Positions 1-9,800 of a DNA stretch of 45,260 nt are shown here, piece by piece. The notes beneath the pieces are model-generated. The model had not been told where the DNA came from and did not search any database. It saw only the letters and a program-made list of their open reading frames with translations. A program made the translations under genes and the position numbers. Position 1 is the first letter of the stretch. Each line of letters opens with the position of its first letter. This stretch comes from an uncultured Saprospiraceae bacterium (lineage in GTDB: Bacteria > Bacteroidota > Bacteroidia > Chitinophagales > Saprospiraceae): assembly GCA_937924145.1 (NCBI GenBank), contig CALDTJ010000540.1, positions 1 to 45,260 on the forward strand, in the 5' to 3' direction.

Positions 1-65
1 AATTTTTAGTAATGTATATTTATTTGATAATCAAATGTTTGGCAATGGTTTAATGCGAGTAAACT

Positions 66-196
66 GGTAGCACTTCCGATAGCTATCGGAATTAGCCTGT
101 CCCGTTTCAAGGTCTTTAGGCCTTGACATTTAGACAAAAACTAGACGTAGCCGACCTAAAGGTCGCCAAACAGGACAGGCTAAAGCCTGTGCTACC
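66..196. repeat. Nested inverted-repeat cluster (REP-like)
   Basis: An outer inverted pair GGTAGCAC (66-73) / GTGCTACC (189-196) encloses a second pair AGCCTGTCC (94-102) / GGACAGGCT (173-181). Inside lie a perfect 18-bp palindrome TTCCGATAGCTATCGGAA (74-91) and a small hairpin CGACCTAAAGGTCG near 151-164. No ORF is present. The proximity to a REP-associated transposase suggests a REP/BIME-type element; that link is inference. Confidence 0.7.
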
Positions 197-295
197 GATT
201 TTCGCACTTCAAATTCAACTAGAAGGTTCTAAAAAACATCAATATTCCTGATAATCAATACTTTAAGTATTATATATTTTTTACTTGACGCCAAT

Positions 296-461
296 CCGAT
301 GAAATCGGGGGGAAATGAATAAATAGGGCGTTGAACAAGCCTGAAAGGCTTGAATAATAGGAATTTTAATGTTCAAGTCTTTCAGACTTGTAAGGAAGTG
401 CTTAAAATATCACTTCCCCCAATTTTATTGGGGGCTATTCACCTTCAATCCTTTCAGGATT
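296..461. repeat. Series of short hairpins sharing a GAA/TTC loop
   Basis: Four hairpins have different stems but the same three-base loop: CCGAT-GAA-ATCGG (296-308), CAAGCCT-GAA-AGGCTTG (336-352), CAAGTCT-TTC-AGACTTG (374-390) and AATCCT-TTC-AGGATT (447-461). Two others, GGAAGTG/CACTTCC (394-417) and CCCCCAA/TTGGGGG (416-434), lie among them. The stem sequences differ while pairing is kept, which looks like a repetitive hairpin family rather than chance. The stretch is non-coding. Confidence 0.7.
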
Positions 462-491
462 TGATGATTAAAAGATATGGGTTGTCGATAG

Positions 492-512
492 CACTGAAAG
501 TGACCCCGTCAT
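492..512. repeat. Left flanking repeat of the REP transposase
   Basis: The sequence CACTGAAAGTGACCCCGTCA matches, in the same orientation, the right arm of the palindrome at 1520-1550 with one change, and matches in reverse the 16-mers at 1323 and 1381. Both sites are followed by a GC-CTATCAATCA motif (about 520-530 and 1583-1592). It lies just past the 3' end of the transposase gene and probably marks one end of the element. Confidence 0.65.
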
Positions 513-527
513 TCTGAGCGCTATCAA

Positions 528-1232
528 TCAGATGAAATCGCGTAACTGTCTGCCCATGTCTAAGTTACATAATGTCCCGTTCCTTAACCCTGCATAGTCT
601 TTGGCAGAAGACCAAGTATAATCAATAGCATTTTTAACCATATTAGCGGCTACTGCATTATTATGAAGATAGCAAAAGCAATGGTAACCGTAATTAAAGC
701 CAGTTCGAAAACGGAAGTCTTCTTTTCCATTTTTTTCTAAGGTGACAAATTCATCAATCCAGCCATCTTTTGCTTTACATTCTTCTCTAAATAAACTACC
801 AGTCCAATTTTTTTCTTTGTTAATTGCTCGGGTATATCCTTTTTGTAAATCACCGATAGCGTCGTTTAAAGAGATAGGTTTATTACTTTTAGCTGTCCTA
901 TATCGGTCATGATCTACGGGCATAGCCTTTTTACCATATTTTTTAACTCGTCTCTGGAATTCTACTTTGTCAATATGTGCTCTGAGAATAGCTCTTTCTA
1001 TGATGACGTTTTTAACGTAAAATAACCAATGGAAATGATTTGGCATTAAACACCAAGCTACCAAGTCTCCAAAGGGTAGTAAGTAGGCGCGCATCTTCCA
1101 TAGAAAAAAGTAATAATTTTCATCTGTGAAAAAAAGTTGTCGTTGGTTATTTCCTTGATTGTAGATGTGGAAAAGTTGATTGGTGTAGAAATCCATAGTT
1201 TTGTCACTTTGGTTAATAGTTAGTTTTCTCAA
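528..1232 (-). CDS. REP-associated tyrosine transposase (Y1/HUH family)
   Basis: Family members are single-strand DNA transposases related to IS200/IS605 TnpA; they act on short palindromic REP sequences and are often domesticated. The HUH signature is seen as MPNHFHWLF (about residues 62-70), after the family start LFHIYNQGNN. The likely catalytic tyrosine is in CYLHNNAVA, followed by the usual DYTWSSAKDY tail. The 234-residue length is normal for the family. Translation could start at the internal Met of MDFYTNQLF (residue 13), which gives a more typical N-terminus. The gene is solitary and sits among hairpin repeats with matching sequences on both sides. There is no TnpB or obvious passenger. 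Family assignment is firm; current activity is unknown. Confidence 0.88.
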   Translation of the reverse strand: MRKLTINQSDKTMDFYTNQLFHIYNQGNNQRQLFFTDENYYFFLWKMRAYLLPFGDLVAWCLMPNHFHWLFYVKNVIIERAILRAHIDKVEFQRRVKKYGKKAMPVDHDRYRTAKSNKPISLNDAIGDLQKGYTRAINKEKNWTGSLFREECKAKDGWIDEFVTLEKNGKEDFRFRTGFNYGYHCFCYLHNNAVAANMVKNAIDYTWSSAKDYAGLRNGTLCNLDMGRQLRDFI

Positions 1233-1322
1233 TAAAGTTGGGGTGAAGTTAGCAAAAATACTGTTATATCAAAAAGAGAGGGTGTTTTTTCTGAATATAT
1301 GGAACTATTTTCGGTATTCGTC

Positions 1323-1396
1323 GGGGTCACTTTCAGTGAAATGCGTCAACTTAAGGTCTGTAGTATAGCAGCAGTGTTTCGGGGTCACTTTCAGTG
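1323..1396. repeat. Two copies of a 16-bp repeat upstream of the transposase
   Basis: GGGGTCACTTTCAGTG occurs exactly at 1323-1338 and 1381-1396. It is the reverse complement of the copy at 492-507. A further inverted pair CGTCAACTTA (1344-1353) / TAAGTTGACG (1445-1454) surrounds the second copy. The ORF called here on the plus strand (1299-1511) is built from these repeats and is not considered real. Confidence 0.75.
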
Positions 1397-1519
1397 CCCT
1401 CGAAACTTTAATCGCAAACCAATCCAACTTATAAATATATCCACTAAGTTGACGACATTCAACTTTCAGAGCCTCCGACAATTTTCTTCCAACCTCGATT
1501 TATGGTTTTAAATGCATAA

Positions 1520-1550
1520 ATGACGGGGGCACTAGAAGTGACCCCGTCAT
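1520..1550. repeat. 31-bp imperfect palindrome, right flank of the REP transposase
   Basis: Arms ATGACGGGGGCACT and AGTGACCCCGTCAT pair around a 3-nt AGA loop with one G-T wobble. The right arm repeats the sequence at 492-512. This is the kind of hairpin that Y1 transposases recognise at element ends; recognition here is inferred. Confidence 0.7.
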
Positions 1551-2318
1551 AAATAAAATATTTTCAACATATCTCAAGCACTATCAATCAAGTCAGAATA
1601 ATTGATAAAAAAAGTAGAGGTATAAAATAATTTATTGGCATATTTTTATTTAATAATTGATGAAAAACTATGTGTTTCCGTGACCATCAAATCACTTGCT
1701 TATCTGCTTAAAACTCATTATTATTGTATAGCGTCTAGAGTATATGAATCCATTTTAAAGGCTTTTTTACAGCTAATTAAAAAATAGGATAGTAAAGAAC
1801 AGTGACCTATTATACGTTTTAACCTACTGAATTAATTTCAAAAGATACTCTCCATTACATAAGAAATATAGCAAAAAGAAGTATTTAGAAGAAAGAAAAT
1901 GCTATTTAGAGACATGTTGTAGAGGTTTTTTTACATATATGTCAAAAATAGATTATTTTTGGCACTCTAAAACTTACACCATTTAATAAGGTAGTTTAAT
2001 TCAATACTTGATTATCTTTTATTGAATATTCAAGAGAAAGCAATAGCAGATGTGAATAGCAGGCTAAAGTAAATTGTTATTTTCATTTTCTTGAGTACAA
2101 CTCAAATTCCCAATCTCTCTACCATAAGCTACCTATGTTGGTTAGTAACCTACGATTTTAGTAATATAACGATCCCTGCCGATACAATAATGATCTATTT
2201 AAGTAGAACGGCTGCTTTTATAACACTTATAATTAAAAAATAAGAAAGAATATTGGAGTTTTTCCTTTTTTTGAGGAGCATGGAGTACGTTTTTGGTCGC
2301 TACAAAAAAGAAGAAAAA

Positions 2319-2487
2319 CACTTAGGCAAAGTAAAATAATTAATTAGCCATTTATGAGTTCATCTTTTTTCCCTATACTGCGTTGAAAATGCTCGCCATA
2401 GCGGTGCTATGTCTGCGCTTTTCGCCTTGTCTAGAAAAAAAATATTTCCTCAAAATGACCACTTTATTAATTTATTTTGCCTTAAGT
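2319..2487. repeat. Long imperfect palindrome A with dispersed hairpin core
   Basis: Outer arms starting ACTTAGGCAAAGTAAAATAA on the left pair imperfectly with a right arm ending TTATTTTGCCTTAAGT. The core (2382-2433) holds CATAGC/GCTATG and recurs inverted at 14504-14556. The block has a MITE-like layout without an ORF. A folded-RNA or extruding-cruciform role is possible but unproven. Confidence 0.65.
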
Positions 2488-2647
2488 AATGTGGGTTGAT
2501 TAATCGGGTGAAATTTAGAGCTAAGATTTTTTCGATAGTTTTTGCCAAAAAATCAATGCATAGTACCTCTACGGATTTATTTTTTGGTAAAAAATAGCGG
2601 AAAAAGATAGCTATAAATTACCCGATTAATTGAGCTGCATTACTTAA
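2481..2647. repeat. Long imperfect palindrome B
   Basis: The left arm starts TTAAGTAATG and continues through GATTAATCGGGT; the right arm carries ACCCGATTAAT and ends GCATTACTTAA. Pairing extends inward over roughly 65-70 nt with mismatches, including TTTTTGCCAAAAAAT against ATTTTTTGGTAAAAA. It abuts and slightly overlaps palindrome A. No ORF is present. Confidence 0.7.
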
Positions 2648-3093
2648 TATGCTAATTCTACAATTTTTTTGCTTAATGATTATCAAAGGCGTGCATTAAA
2701 GTTGATATTTAAGTAATATATTTTGTAAATTGAAACTCAATAAATTAGTACATATACTTGACAAAAAACACCACTAGTAAAAAGAAAAAGAAGTAGATTT
2801 TTCAAATAACAAATTTATTATATTTGAACTAATTTTACCTCTACACTTTAGAAGAAGAAACGCAAGATAATCCTGAACATAACTAATCTCGGATATTTTG
2901 CACAGAAAACAAGATTACAAGGCTAGATTTCTAGTAGCATTATTACGAAGGTTTCAAAAAGAAAAAACACAGACAAAGCGCATTGTAGTATATACCAACT
3001 GCAAGCGAAATACCTAATAGTACCCCCCATAAGAAACCTTACCGTAAATTTCTAGAAGAATAGCCGTTTGTTTTTAATCAAAAATTAAGAACT

Positions 3094-4119
3094 GTGCTAA
3101 AAACTTTACATTCTTTAAAATTACTGGCACCCGCCCTCCTCTTGGCGTTGAGCATTCAACTACAAGCCCAAGATATTCATTATTCCCAATTTGGTCGTTC
3201 TCCGATGAACATCAACCCTGCGTTGACTGGTTTGTTCAAGGGAGATTTGCGCTTTATCGGCAACTATCGTAGCCAATGGAATAAAGTACCTGTCAATTAC
3301 ATGACCTTCTCTGGAGGAGTCGATCAGAAATTTATCAACACCAATCTTAAGAACAGTTTATTTTCTGCTGGTATTTATTTCAACCACGATGAAGCTGGAG
3401 ATTTGGAATTGAGTAACACCAACGTTACGCTATCAGGATCTTTTACTCGCCGACTATCAACTAAGCATTATTTGACCGCAGGCATTCAAGTGGGAGGAGC
3501 CCAAAGAGGCTTTAATGCTGGAAACTTGCGAGTTGACAATCAATACGATGGAGATGGCTTTAACAGTGGTTTGTCAACGGGTGAAATATTTGATAATAGT
3601 AGTGTTTTTTATGCCGATCTTTCGGGAGGAGTCAATTATAGATTTCAAAATTTTAAGAATCGAACCAAAATAGATATTGGAACGGCACTATATCATGTGA
3701 ATAGACCTAACCGAAGTTTTTATGCCAATAGTGAAAATCGATTAGCTCAACGCTGGTCAGTTTATGGAACTGCTTCTATGGGGATTGGTGAAATTTTTGA
3801 TATCGGTCTACAAGTTATTGGTCAATTCCAAGGCCCACATGAAGAAATCTTAGTCGGTGGAACGGGTAAAATCCATTTAAATCAAGAAAGAGATAAAGAA
3901 TTAGCATTTGGTCTAGGCTTGTCTTACCGTTTGGGAGATGCTTGGGCACCAAGTGTAGTGCTGGATTATCGAATGTGGTCTTTTGGATTTAGTTACGATA
4001 TTAATTCTTCCCCATTCAATGTTGCCTCTTACAGACGAGGTGGCCCAGAACTTTCAGCAGTTTACATCTTTTCAAAAGTACGAGCTCCAAAGGAATTTGA
4101 AATATGTCCATTGTTTTAG
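3094..4119 (+). CDS. PorP/SprF family type IX secretion system membrane protein
   Basis: Outer membrane protein of the PorP/SprF family. Characterised members bind or anchor T9SS cargo carrying type B sorting domains, such as SprF with SprB. The 341-residue protein has a signal peptide (LLALSIQLQAQ then DIHYSQF), the family opening motif DIHYSQFGRSPMNINPALTGLF, and alternating beta-strand sequence to a near C-terminal end at SAVYIFSK. The start is GTG at 3094; no better in-frame ATG precedes the signal peptide. It is followed by a PorE-like gene and a giant type B cargo protein, so a cargo-specific partner role for 6828-12830 is likely (inference). Between it and the next gene lies an inverted heptamer array. 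Confidence 0.93.
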   Translation: MLKTLHSLKLLAPALLLALSIQLQAQDIHYSQFGRSPMNINPALTGLFKGDLRFIGNYRSQWNKVPVNYMTFSGGVDQKFINTNLKNSLFSAGIYFNHDEAGDLELSNTNVTLSGSFTRRLSTKHYLTAGIQVGGAQRGFNAGNLRVDNQYDGDGFNSGLSTGEIFDNSSVFYADLSGGVNYRFQNFKNRTKIDIGTALYHVNRPNRSFYANSENRLAQRWSVYGTASMGIGEIFDIGLQVIGQFQGPHEEILVGGTGKIHLNQERDKELAFGLGLSYRLGDAWAPSVVLDYRMWSFGFSYDINSSPFNVASYRRGGPELSAVYIFSKVRAPKEFEICPLF

Positions 4120-4122
4120 ATG

Positions 4123-4188
4123 CTGGTTACTGGTTGCTAGTTGCTAGTTATGCCAACCAGCAACCAGCAACTAGCAACCAGCAACCAG
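4123..4188. repeat. Inverted heptamer array after the porP-like gene
   Basis: The left arm repeats a TGGTTGC/TAGTTGC word; the right arm repeats its complement, AACCAGC/AACTAGC. About 30 nt can pair with few mismatches around a loop of a few bases. The array begins 4 nt after the stop codon. There is no T-run, so it is not a classical terminator. Confidence 0.85.
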
Positions 4189-4246
4189 AATCTTACATCT
4201 CTTAACCAAAACACAGTACCTATAAACAATACAACAAGAGAGTAGA

Positions 4247-6718
4247 ATGAAAAAATACTATTGCCTAATTTTTCTAAGCATTTTTCTAAATACGTTGGTT
4301 TTTAGTCAGGCAGCACGATTTGAGGAGGCAGTAAAGGATGCGCTAAATAGTCAACAATTTTTCACTAATGATGATTTTTTCGGCATTAGTGCAAAAGACA
4401 GTTTGGCGATTGAGGACCAATTTGAATTCTCAGAGACAGCCAGACGAATGCGAGCCATTAGCATTGCCGAAAGCGGCTACTTGCGAGTAATAAGAATGGA
4501 TACAACGGATCAGGATATCGACTATCCTTCTGCGATTTATCAAGTGGGAGCGATGAAAAAATTGCAAGGCGATTACCGTGGTGCGCTGGGCTATTTTGAA
4601 CAATATATCTCTAGCCCGCCGCCAATTGATAATCAATTCTTAGCCTTAGCCAAAAAAGATATCGACGATTGTAAGTTTGCCATCGCACGAACTCAACGCA
4701 TTGATAACTTGTATGAAGTCAATCATTTGGGGTCGGAGGTTAATACGCCATTCAATGACTTTTCGCCTCTATTAGTAGGAGATCAACTCTATTTTTCTTC
4801 TTTAAAATATGAGAAAGAAGAAAAGATGGACCCACCTCGATTGTATGCGAAAACGTTAATCTCTGATTTAGAAGTTGGCCCTTCACCAATGGAAGGTATC
4901 AATCGAACGGAGAAATCTGTGGCACATTTAGCTTTTACCAAAGATCAACAACGGGTATACTTTACCATCTGTGATTATATCGGTAAAAGTAGACGGATTC
5001 AGTGCAAAATCTATTATCAAGACAAAAAAGCAGGAGGAACTTGGTCAGATGCAACGGCATTGCCTAAAGAGATTAATAGAAAAGGATTTACGGCAACTCA
5101 TCCAACAATTATTTATGATGAAGAAGGACAAGAGAAGCTATTGTTTAGCTCTAATTGTCCAGGAGGACAAGGAAAAATGGATGTTTGGATGACTCAGGTA
5201 AATCGAAAGGGGAAGTTTACTTCACCAACCAATTATAGCCAAATTAATACTGCTGGTAATGACCTAACGCCTTTTTTTCATCAATCGACCAATACCTTAT
5301 ATTTTAGTTCTGACGGTCGAACAGGTTTAGGAGGATATGATATTTATAGTTTTGCGGATGGAGAGATTCAACATGCAGGTTATCCTTTAAATAGCAGTTT
5401 CAACGATACTCATTTTACCTTAGATCCAACGGGAGATAAAGGCTATTTTTCATCGAGTAGAGAAGGATGTATGCGATTGAGTGAATATGATATGGGCTGC
5501 CAAGATATTTTTGAGGCACGTTTTATCAATATTGATTTAGAAGCATTGACCTTTGATGATTTTACTCAGAAGGCATTAGAAGGTGTGACGCTACAATTAC
5601 TCCGTTTGCCAGAGGGAGATGATCAGGAATTAGCGGCAACGACCGATAATTTTTTAGTAGATGGTCGGACGAATACTTTAGACAATCAATTTCAATTTGA
5701 TAAATTATTAAGAGATGTTCGATACAGATTGGTCGCTAGTAAAGAAGGTTATATCAGTGATACCTTGAATTTTAATACTAGAGGAATTACAGCGTCCATT
5801 ACTTTATTAAAGGAATTATATCTAGCGCCTGATATTTTTGAAATGGACTTAACAGCCTTGACTTTCGATAATGAAAATCGAAAACCACTGACCAATTGCA
5901 TTGTGCAGTTAATAGATATGGTATCGGGTGAGCGTTTTATCAAAGATAACATTGAAGGGAATGATTTCTACTTTGATATTTATTCTCAAAGAGATTATCG
6001 GTTAATAGCTAGTTTAATCGGTTATACCAATGATACTTTGGATTTTGATACTCGATCTTACACACAGGCGGATGGAATTACTTCGATTACCAAAAGATTG
6101 TACTTAGAACCAGGAGGTTTAGTCGAGTTAGATGATTTGTTACCGTTGACGCTCTATTTTGACAATGATTTTCCAGATCCTAAAAGTCGAGCAATTACGA
6201 CGACGAATAACTACGAAGAACTATATGCGAAGTATTACAGAAAGAAAAGTGAATTTATTGTGAATTATACGGAAGGCGCACCAGCGGAAAATTTGCAATT
6301 AAAAACGGATGAGGTAGTCAACTTTTTTGATAATGAATTGAAGGGGAATTACGACACCTTGGGGGTATTTTCTGAGACCTTAATCAAATATTTACAACGT
6401 GGCAATACAGCAGTCATTTCTATCAGAGGATTTGCCAGTCCATTAGCTGCTACAGATTACAATATTAATTTAGGTAAAAGACGAGTGGATTGTCTGATGA
6501 ATCACTTTTCAACCTATCGAGATGGCATGTTAAATCGCTACATAGAAAATGGAAGTTTGGTATTACAAGAAGTCTCCTTTGGGGAAACCCAAGCGAATAG
6601 TCAGATTAGTGAAAATCCAAATGATCGGAAAAATTCAGTATACAGCCCAGCGGCTTCGAAAGAACGAAAAGTACAAATTGTAAAAATAACCATAGGGGAA
6701 AAAGCACAGGGAGAGTAG
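4247..6718 (+). CDS. PorE-like OmpA-family protein (TPR, PD40 propeller, CRD x2, OmpA-like)
   Basis: The architecture matches PorE of the type IX secretion system, which links the machinery to peptidoglycan. Visible in order are: a signal peptide (about 1-20, LVFSQ), a TPR-like helical stretch (about 60-150), WD40/PD40-type propeller blades (about 160-420, for example DLTPFFHQSTNTLYFSSDGR), two tandem carboxypeptidase-regulatory-like domains (about 430-625, each starting ALTFD), and an OmpA-like peptidoglycan-binding domain (about 630-815, GFASPLAATDYNINLGKRRV). Known PorE is a lipoprotein, but no lipobox cysteine is seen here. The gene sits between a PorP-like gene and a type B cargo protein. 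It may be a locus-specific paralogue rather than the core PorE. Confidence 0.87.
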   Translation: MKKYYCLIFLSIFLNTLVFSQAARFEEAVKDALNSQQFFTNDDFFGISAKDSLAIEDQFEFSETARRMRAISIAESGYLRVIRMDTTDQDIDYPSAIYQVGAMKKLQGDYRGALGYFEQYISSPPPIDNQFLALAKKDIDDCKFAIARTQRIDNLYEVNHLGSEVNTPFNDFSPLLVGDQLYFSSLKYEKEEKMDPPRLYAKTLISDLEVGPSPMEGINRTEKSVAHLAFTKDQQRVYFTICDYIGKSRRIQCKIYYQDKKAGGTWSDATALPKEINRKGFTATHPTIIYDEEGQEKLLFSSNCPGGQGKMDVWMTQVNRKGKFTSPTNYSQINTAGNDLTPFFHQSTNTLYFSSDGRTGLGGYDIYSFADGEIQHAGYPLNSSFNDTHFTLDPTGDKGYFSSSREGCMRLSEYDMGCQDIFEARFINIDLEALTFDDFTQKALEGVTLQLLRLPEGDDQELAATTDNFLVDGRTNTLDNQFQFDKLLRDVRYRLVASKEGYISDTLNFNTRGITASITLLKELYLAPDIFEMDLTALTFDNENRKPLTNCIVQLIDMVSGERFIKDNIEGNDFYFDIYSQRDYRLIASLIGYTNDTLDFDTRSYTQADGITSITKRLYLEPGGLVELDDLLPLTLYFDNDFPDPKSRAITTTNNYEELYAKYYRKKSEFIVNYTEGAPAENLQLKTDEVVNFFDNELKGNYDTLGVFSETLIKYLQRGNTAVISIRGFASPLAATDYNINLGKRRVDCLMNHFSTYRDGMLNRYIENGSLVLQEVSFGETQANSQISENPNDRKNSVYSPAASKERKVQIVKITIGEKAQGE

Positions 6719-6741
6719 GGGTAGGCCTTATGCCTATCAAA

Positions 6742-6770
6742 GTAGGGCAACCACAAGGGATTGCCCGTAC
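6742..6770. repeat. Short hairpin between the PorE-like and adhesin genes
   Basis: GTAGGGCAA and TTGCCCGTAC pair around ccacaaggga. A smaller hairpin, TAGGC/GCCTA, lies just upstream. There is no T-run, so termination is not clearly indicated. It looks like a dispersed intergenic hairpin. Confidence 0.5.
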
Positions 6771-6827
6771 AATATCCTTTTTGCAGAATTTTGAAATGTA
6801 TGAGGTAAAAGAATCCCTATTGAAAAA

Positions 6828-9800
6828 TTGAAAAAGTTTCTTATGAACAATAGACAGTTATATTTAGCAATATTGCTAGTAATTAGCATGGTCGGTCAAA
6901 CCTTTGCGACAGAATGGGCAAGGCCTTCTAACGAAGGGCCGCTTACCTTTTCTTTATCATCAGAAAAGACCAATTGTCCTGATGATCCAAATGGAAGTGC
7001 GACAGTTATCGTATCGGGTGGGAAATCGCCCTACACTTACAAATGGAGTAATGGAGGTAATACAGCCACGATCAATAACTTGATTGCAGGAGGCTATTTT
7101 ATCACAGTAACGGATGCTTTAGGAGAGCGGAAAAACTCACACATTACGGTCGAGGCGACTAATCAACTGAAATTGCGATTTAATCAACGGTCGATTGCTT
7201 GTGCAGATCAGACAGATGGAAAAGTAGTCGCTATTCCTGAAGGAGGCGTTGTTCCTTATACCTATCAATGGGATAATGGCAGTAACAAGTCCTTTATCGA
7301 AGGCATCGGAGAAGGAATGTACATGGTAACGGTAACGGATGCTAATGGTTGTCGTGCAGAAGAAGCAGTGATGGTAGAAGTGGCAGACGCAATAAGAGTC
7401 CAAGCAGATATTTTTCATGTTAGTTGTGGAGCAACCGCTGATGGATCTATGAGCCTAAGAGTGACAGGAGGGGTAGCACCTTACACTTACCTTTGGGACT
7501 TTGACAAGCAGGGAGGAGCTAGTAGAACAGGGTTAAAACCAGGACATTATGCAATATGGGTAACGGATGTCAATGGTTGTACGGCATATATTTGCCCAAA
7601 ACTTATACAATCTCAACCACCCCTTCTAACGACCAGTTCTAAACCAGAAACTTGCCCAGGTGAAGGAGATGGAATAGGCTATGTGACCGCCAATGGAGAT
7701 TCTCCACCATATAGGTACGAATGGCCAAACAATATCAGTCAATTCAATCATGTCAGCGGATTGTCCCCGGGTACTTACACCGTAACAGTAACGAATTTTA
7801 GGAATTGTACTTCAACGATAGACGTAGTAGTAGGTCAAGCAGGTGGTGGATTTGGTTTTGTGGTAGAAACGAATGGTGCTTCTTGTGGCAATGCACCAAC
7901 AGGGACGGCTAATGTGCGGATTACAGGTGGAGTAGGGCCGTTTACGTATCAATGGGTTAATGAGCAAACGAATACAGTCATTAGTAGTACTTCAGAAATA
8001 GCAAATGTACCAGCAGGCAATTACAAAGTGAATGTAACGGACGCCAATGGTTGTTTTGGGCAAAGAGATGTGATAATTGAGGAGAAACCAGTACCAACCA
8101 TTTCTGCGGAAGCAATCAAAAACAAAGTTTGTTTTGGTGAAAAAACAGGAACGGCTAGAGCGACCGCGGCAGGTGGTGAGGGTAGTTTTACTTACCTATG
8201 GTCAAATGGACAAACCACACAAGAGGTAAGTAATTTAGGTAGAGGTGTTTATTCCGTAACTGCCACTGATGCCAATGGTTGTCAAGCTTCCACTAGTATC
8301 GAAATTATCGAAATTCCACAAATAGTCATCAATGAACAAGTCAGTAATTTGTTGTGTAATAATGTGCTAGGAGGAGAGATAGTAGCAAATGTATCAGGTG
8401 GATCAGGTGTCTATACTTACGCGTGGAGTAATGGAGGTTCAGCAGATAGGATAAATAATATCAAAGCAGGAACTTACTTTTTAACCATAACAGACAGCGA
8501 AGGTTGTCAAGCCACTAAAGGAATTAATATCGGAGAACCTTCAGCTATAGCAATTAGTTTATCTTCCGAAAATGCAGCAGATGATAGAGGTAGCGCAGAT
8601 GGTTCAGCAAGTGTAGTTGCTACAGGAGGAACGGCTCCGTACACTTACGCATGGAGCAATGGAGCGACTACTGCCACAATTAATAATATTCCAGCGGGGA
8701 CTTATACGGTAACGGTAACAGATGCCAACGGATGTCCAAAGACGACAGAGGTAATCGTCGGAGCAACTTGTACTTTAATGGCAGCAATCACGGATACTCG
8801 TGCAGCTAGTTGTGCAGGGAATGATGGTGCAATCACCTTGACCGTTAGTGGCGAACAAAACGGAGTGAGTTTTAAATGGACGAATGGAGCGACTACTTCA
8901 TCGATCACAGGTTTGACCCCGGGATTTTATGGCGTAACGGTTACGGACGGGAATGATTGTGAATATGCGGCAGGTACATTTGTCAACGATGGTTGTGATT
9001 GTACAGAGCCTATTTTGGAAACAGCATTGGTCTTTGAGGCCAACTGTGGAAAAAGTGATGGTTCATTAGCCATCGAAATGGCAGGTGACAATAATGCTTT
9101 TAATTATCAATGGTCCGATCCAAGTATCACAGGTGCGAAAGGCAATAATTTGGCGTCAGGAACTTACACGGTGACGATTACGGCAAAAGATGATAGTCAA
9201 TGTTCGATAGTAGAAACCATTAATGTAGGGAATACGAACGTAGGCCCTATCACCCTCATACAAAATCAACCAGAAACTTGTAATGGTCCAAAAGGGACTG
9301 TCTTGTTAGTACCTGGTGCTTTGACATATAATTGGAGTGATGGCGGAACAGGAGGATTTAGAGATGACTTATCAGCGGGTGAATATCTAGTAACGGTGAC
9401 CATTCCTAATTTGGAAGGTTGTATGGATATTCTTAGTATCAATGTTGGTTTAGAAAGTGGTCTAAGCCTTACCCCCGTCATTAATAGGCGTCCCGATTGT
9501 GGACAGAGTAACGGCTCTGTATCCATCAATGTGGCAGGTGGCAGTGGCGATTATAGCTACAGTTGGGGCGCTGCTACTAATAATAACTTACCAAGTGGCA
9601 CTTACAATATTATTGTTACTGATAAAGTGACTAACTGTAAAGATTCCCTATTATTTACTCTACTAAATGAGGTGAATGGTGCCGTAGTAGGAATAGATTC
9701 TATTAAAAATGTGAGTTGTGCAGGAGCAGCGGACGGAAGTGTACAAATCTCTGTAGCCATTACGGGCAACTTTGAAGGCGCACCAGAAATTAATATAGTA

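Larger units (their letters stand above)
1551..3093. other. Long AT-rich gene-free stretch
   Basis: About 1.5 kb with no convincing reading frame on either strand; stop codons are dense in all frames. Apart from the two palindromic blocks listed separately (2319-2487 and 2481-2647), I see only AT-rich sequence. The last few hundred bases presumably hold the promoter for the downstream T9SS genes, but no clear TAnnTTTG box stands out. Confidence 0.6.

Noticed and set aside
1299-1511. 70-residue plus-strand ORF
   Set aside because: Built from two copies of the 16-bp repeat and an inverted pair; no protein-like pattern.
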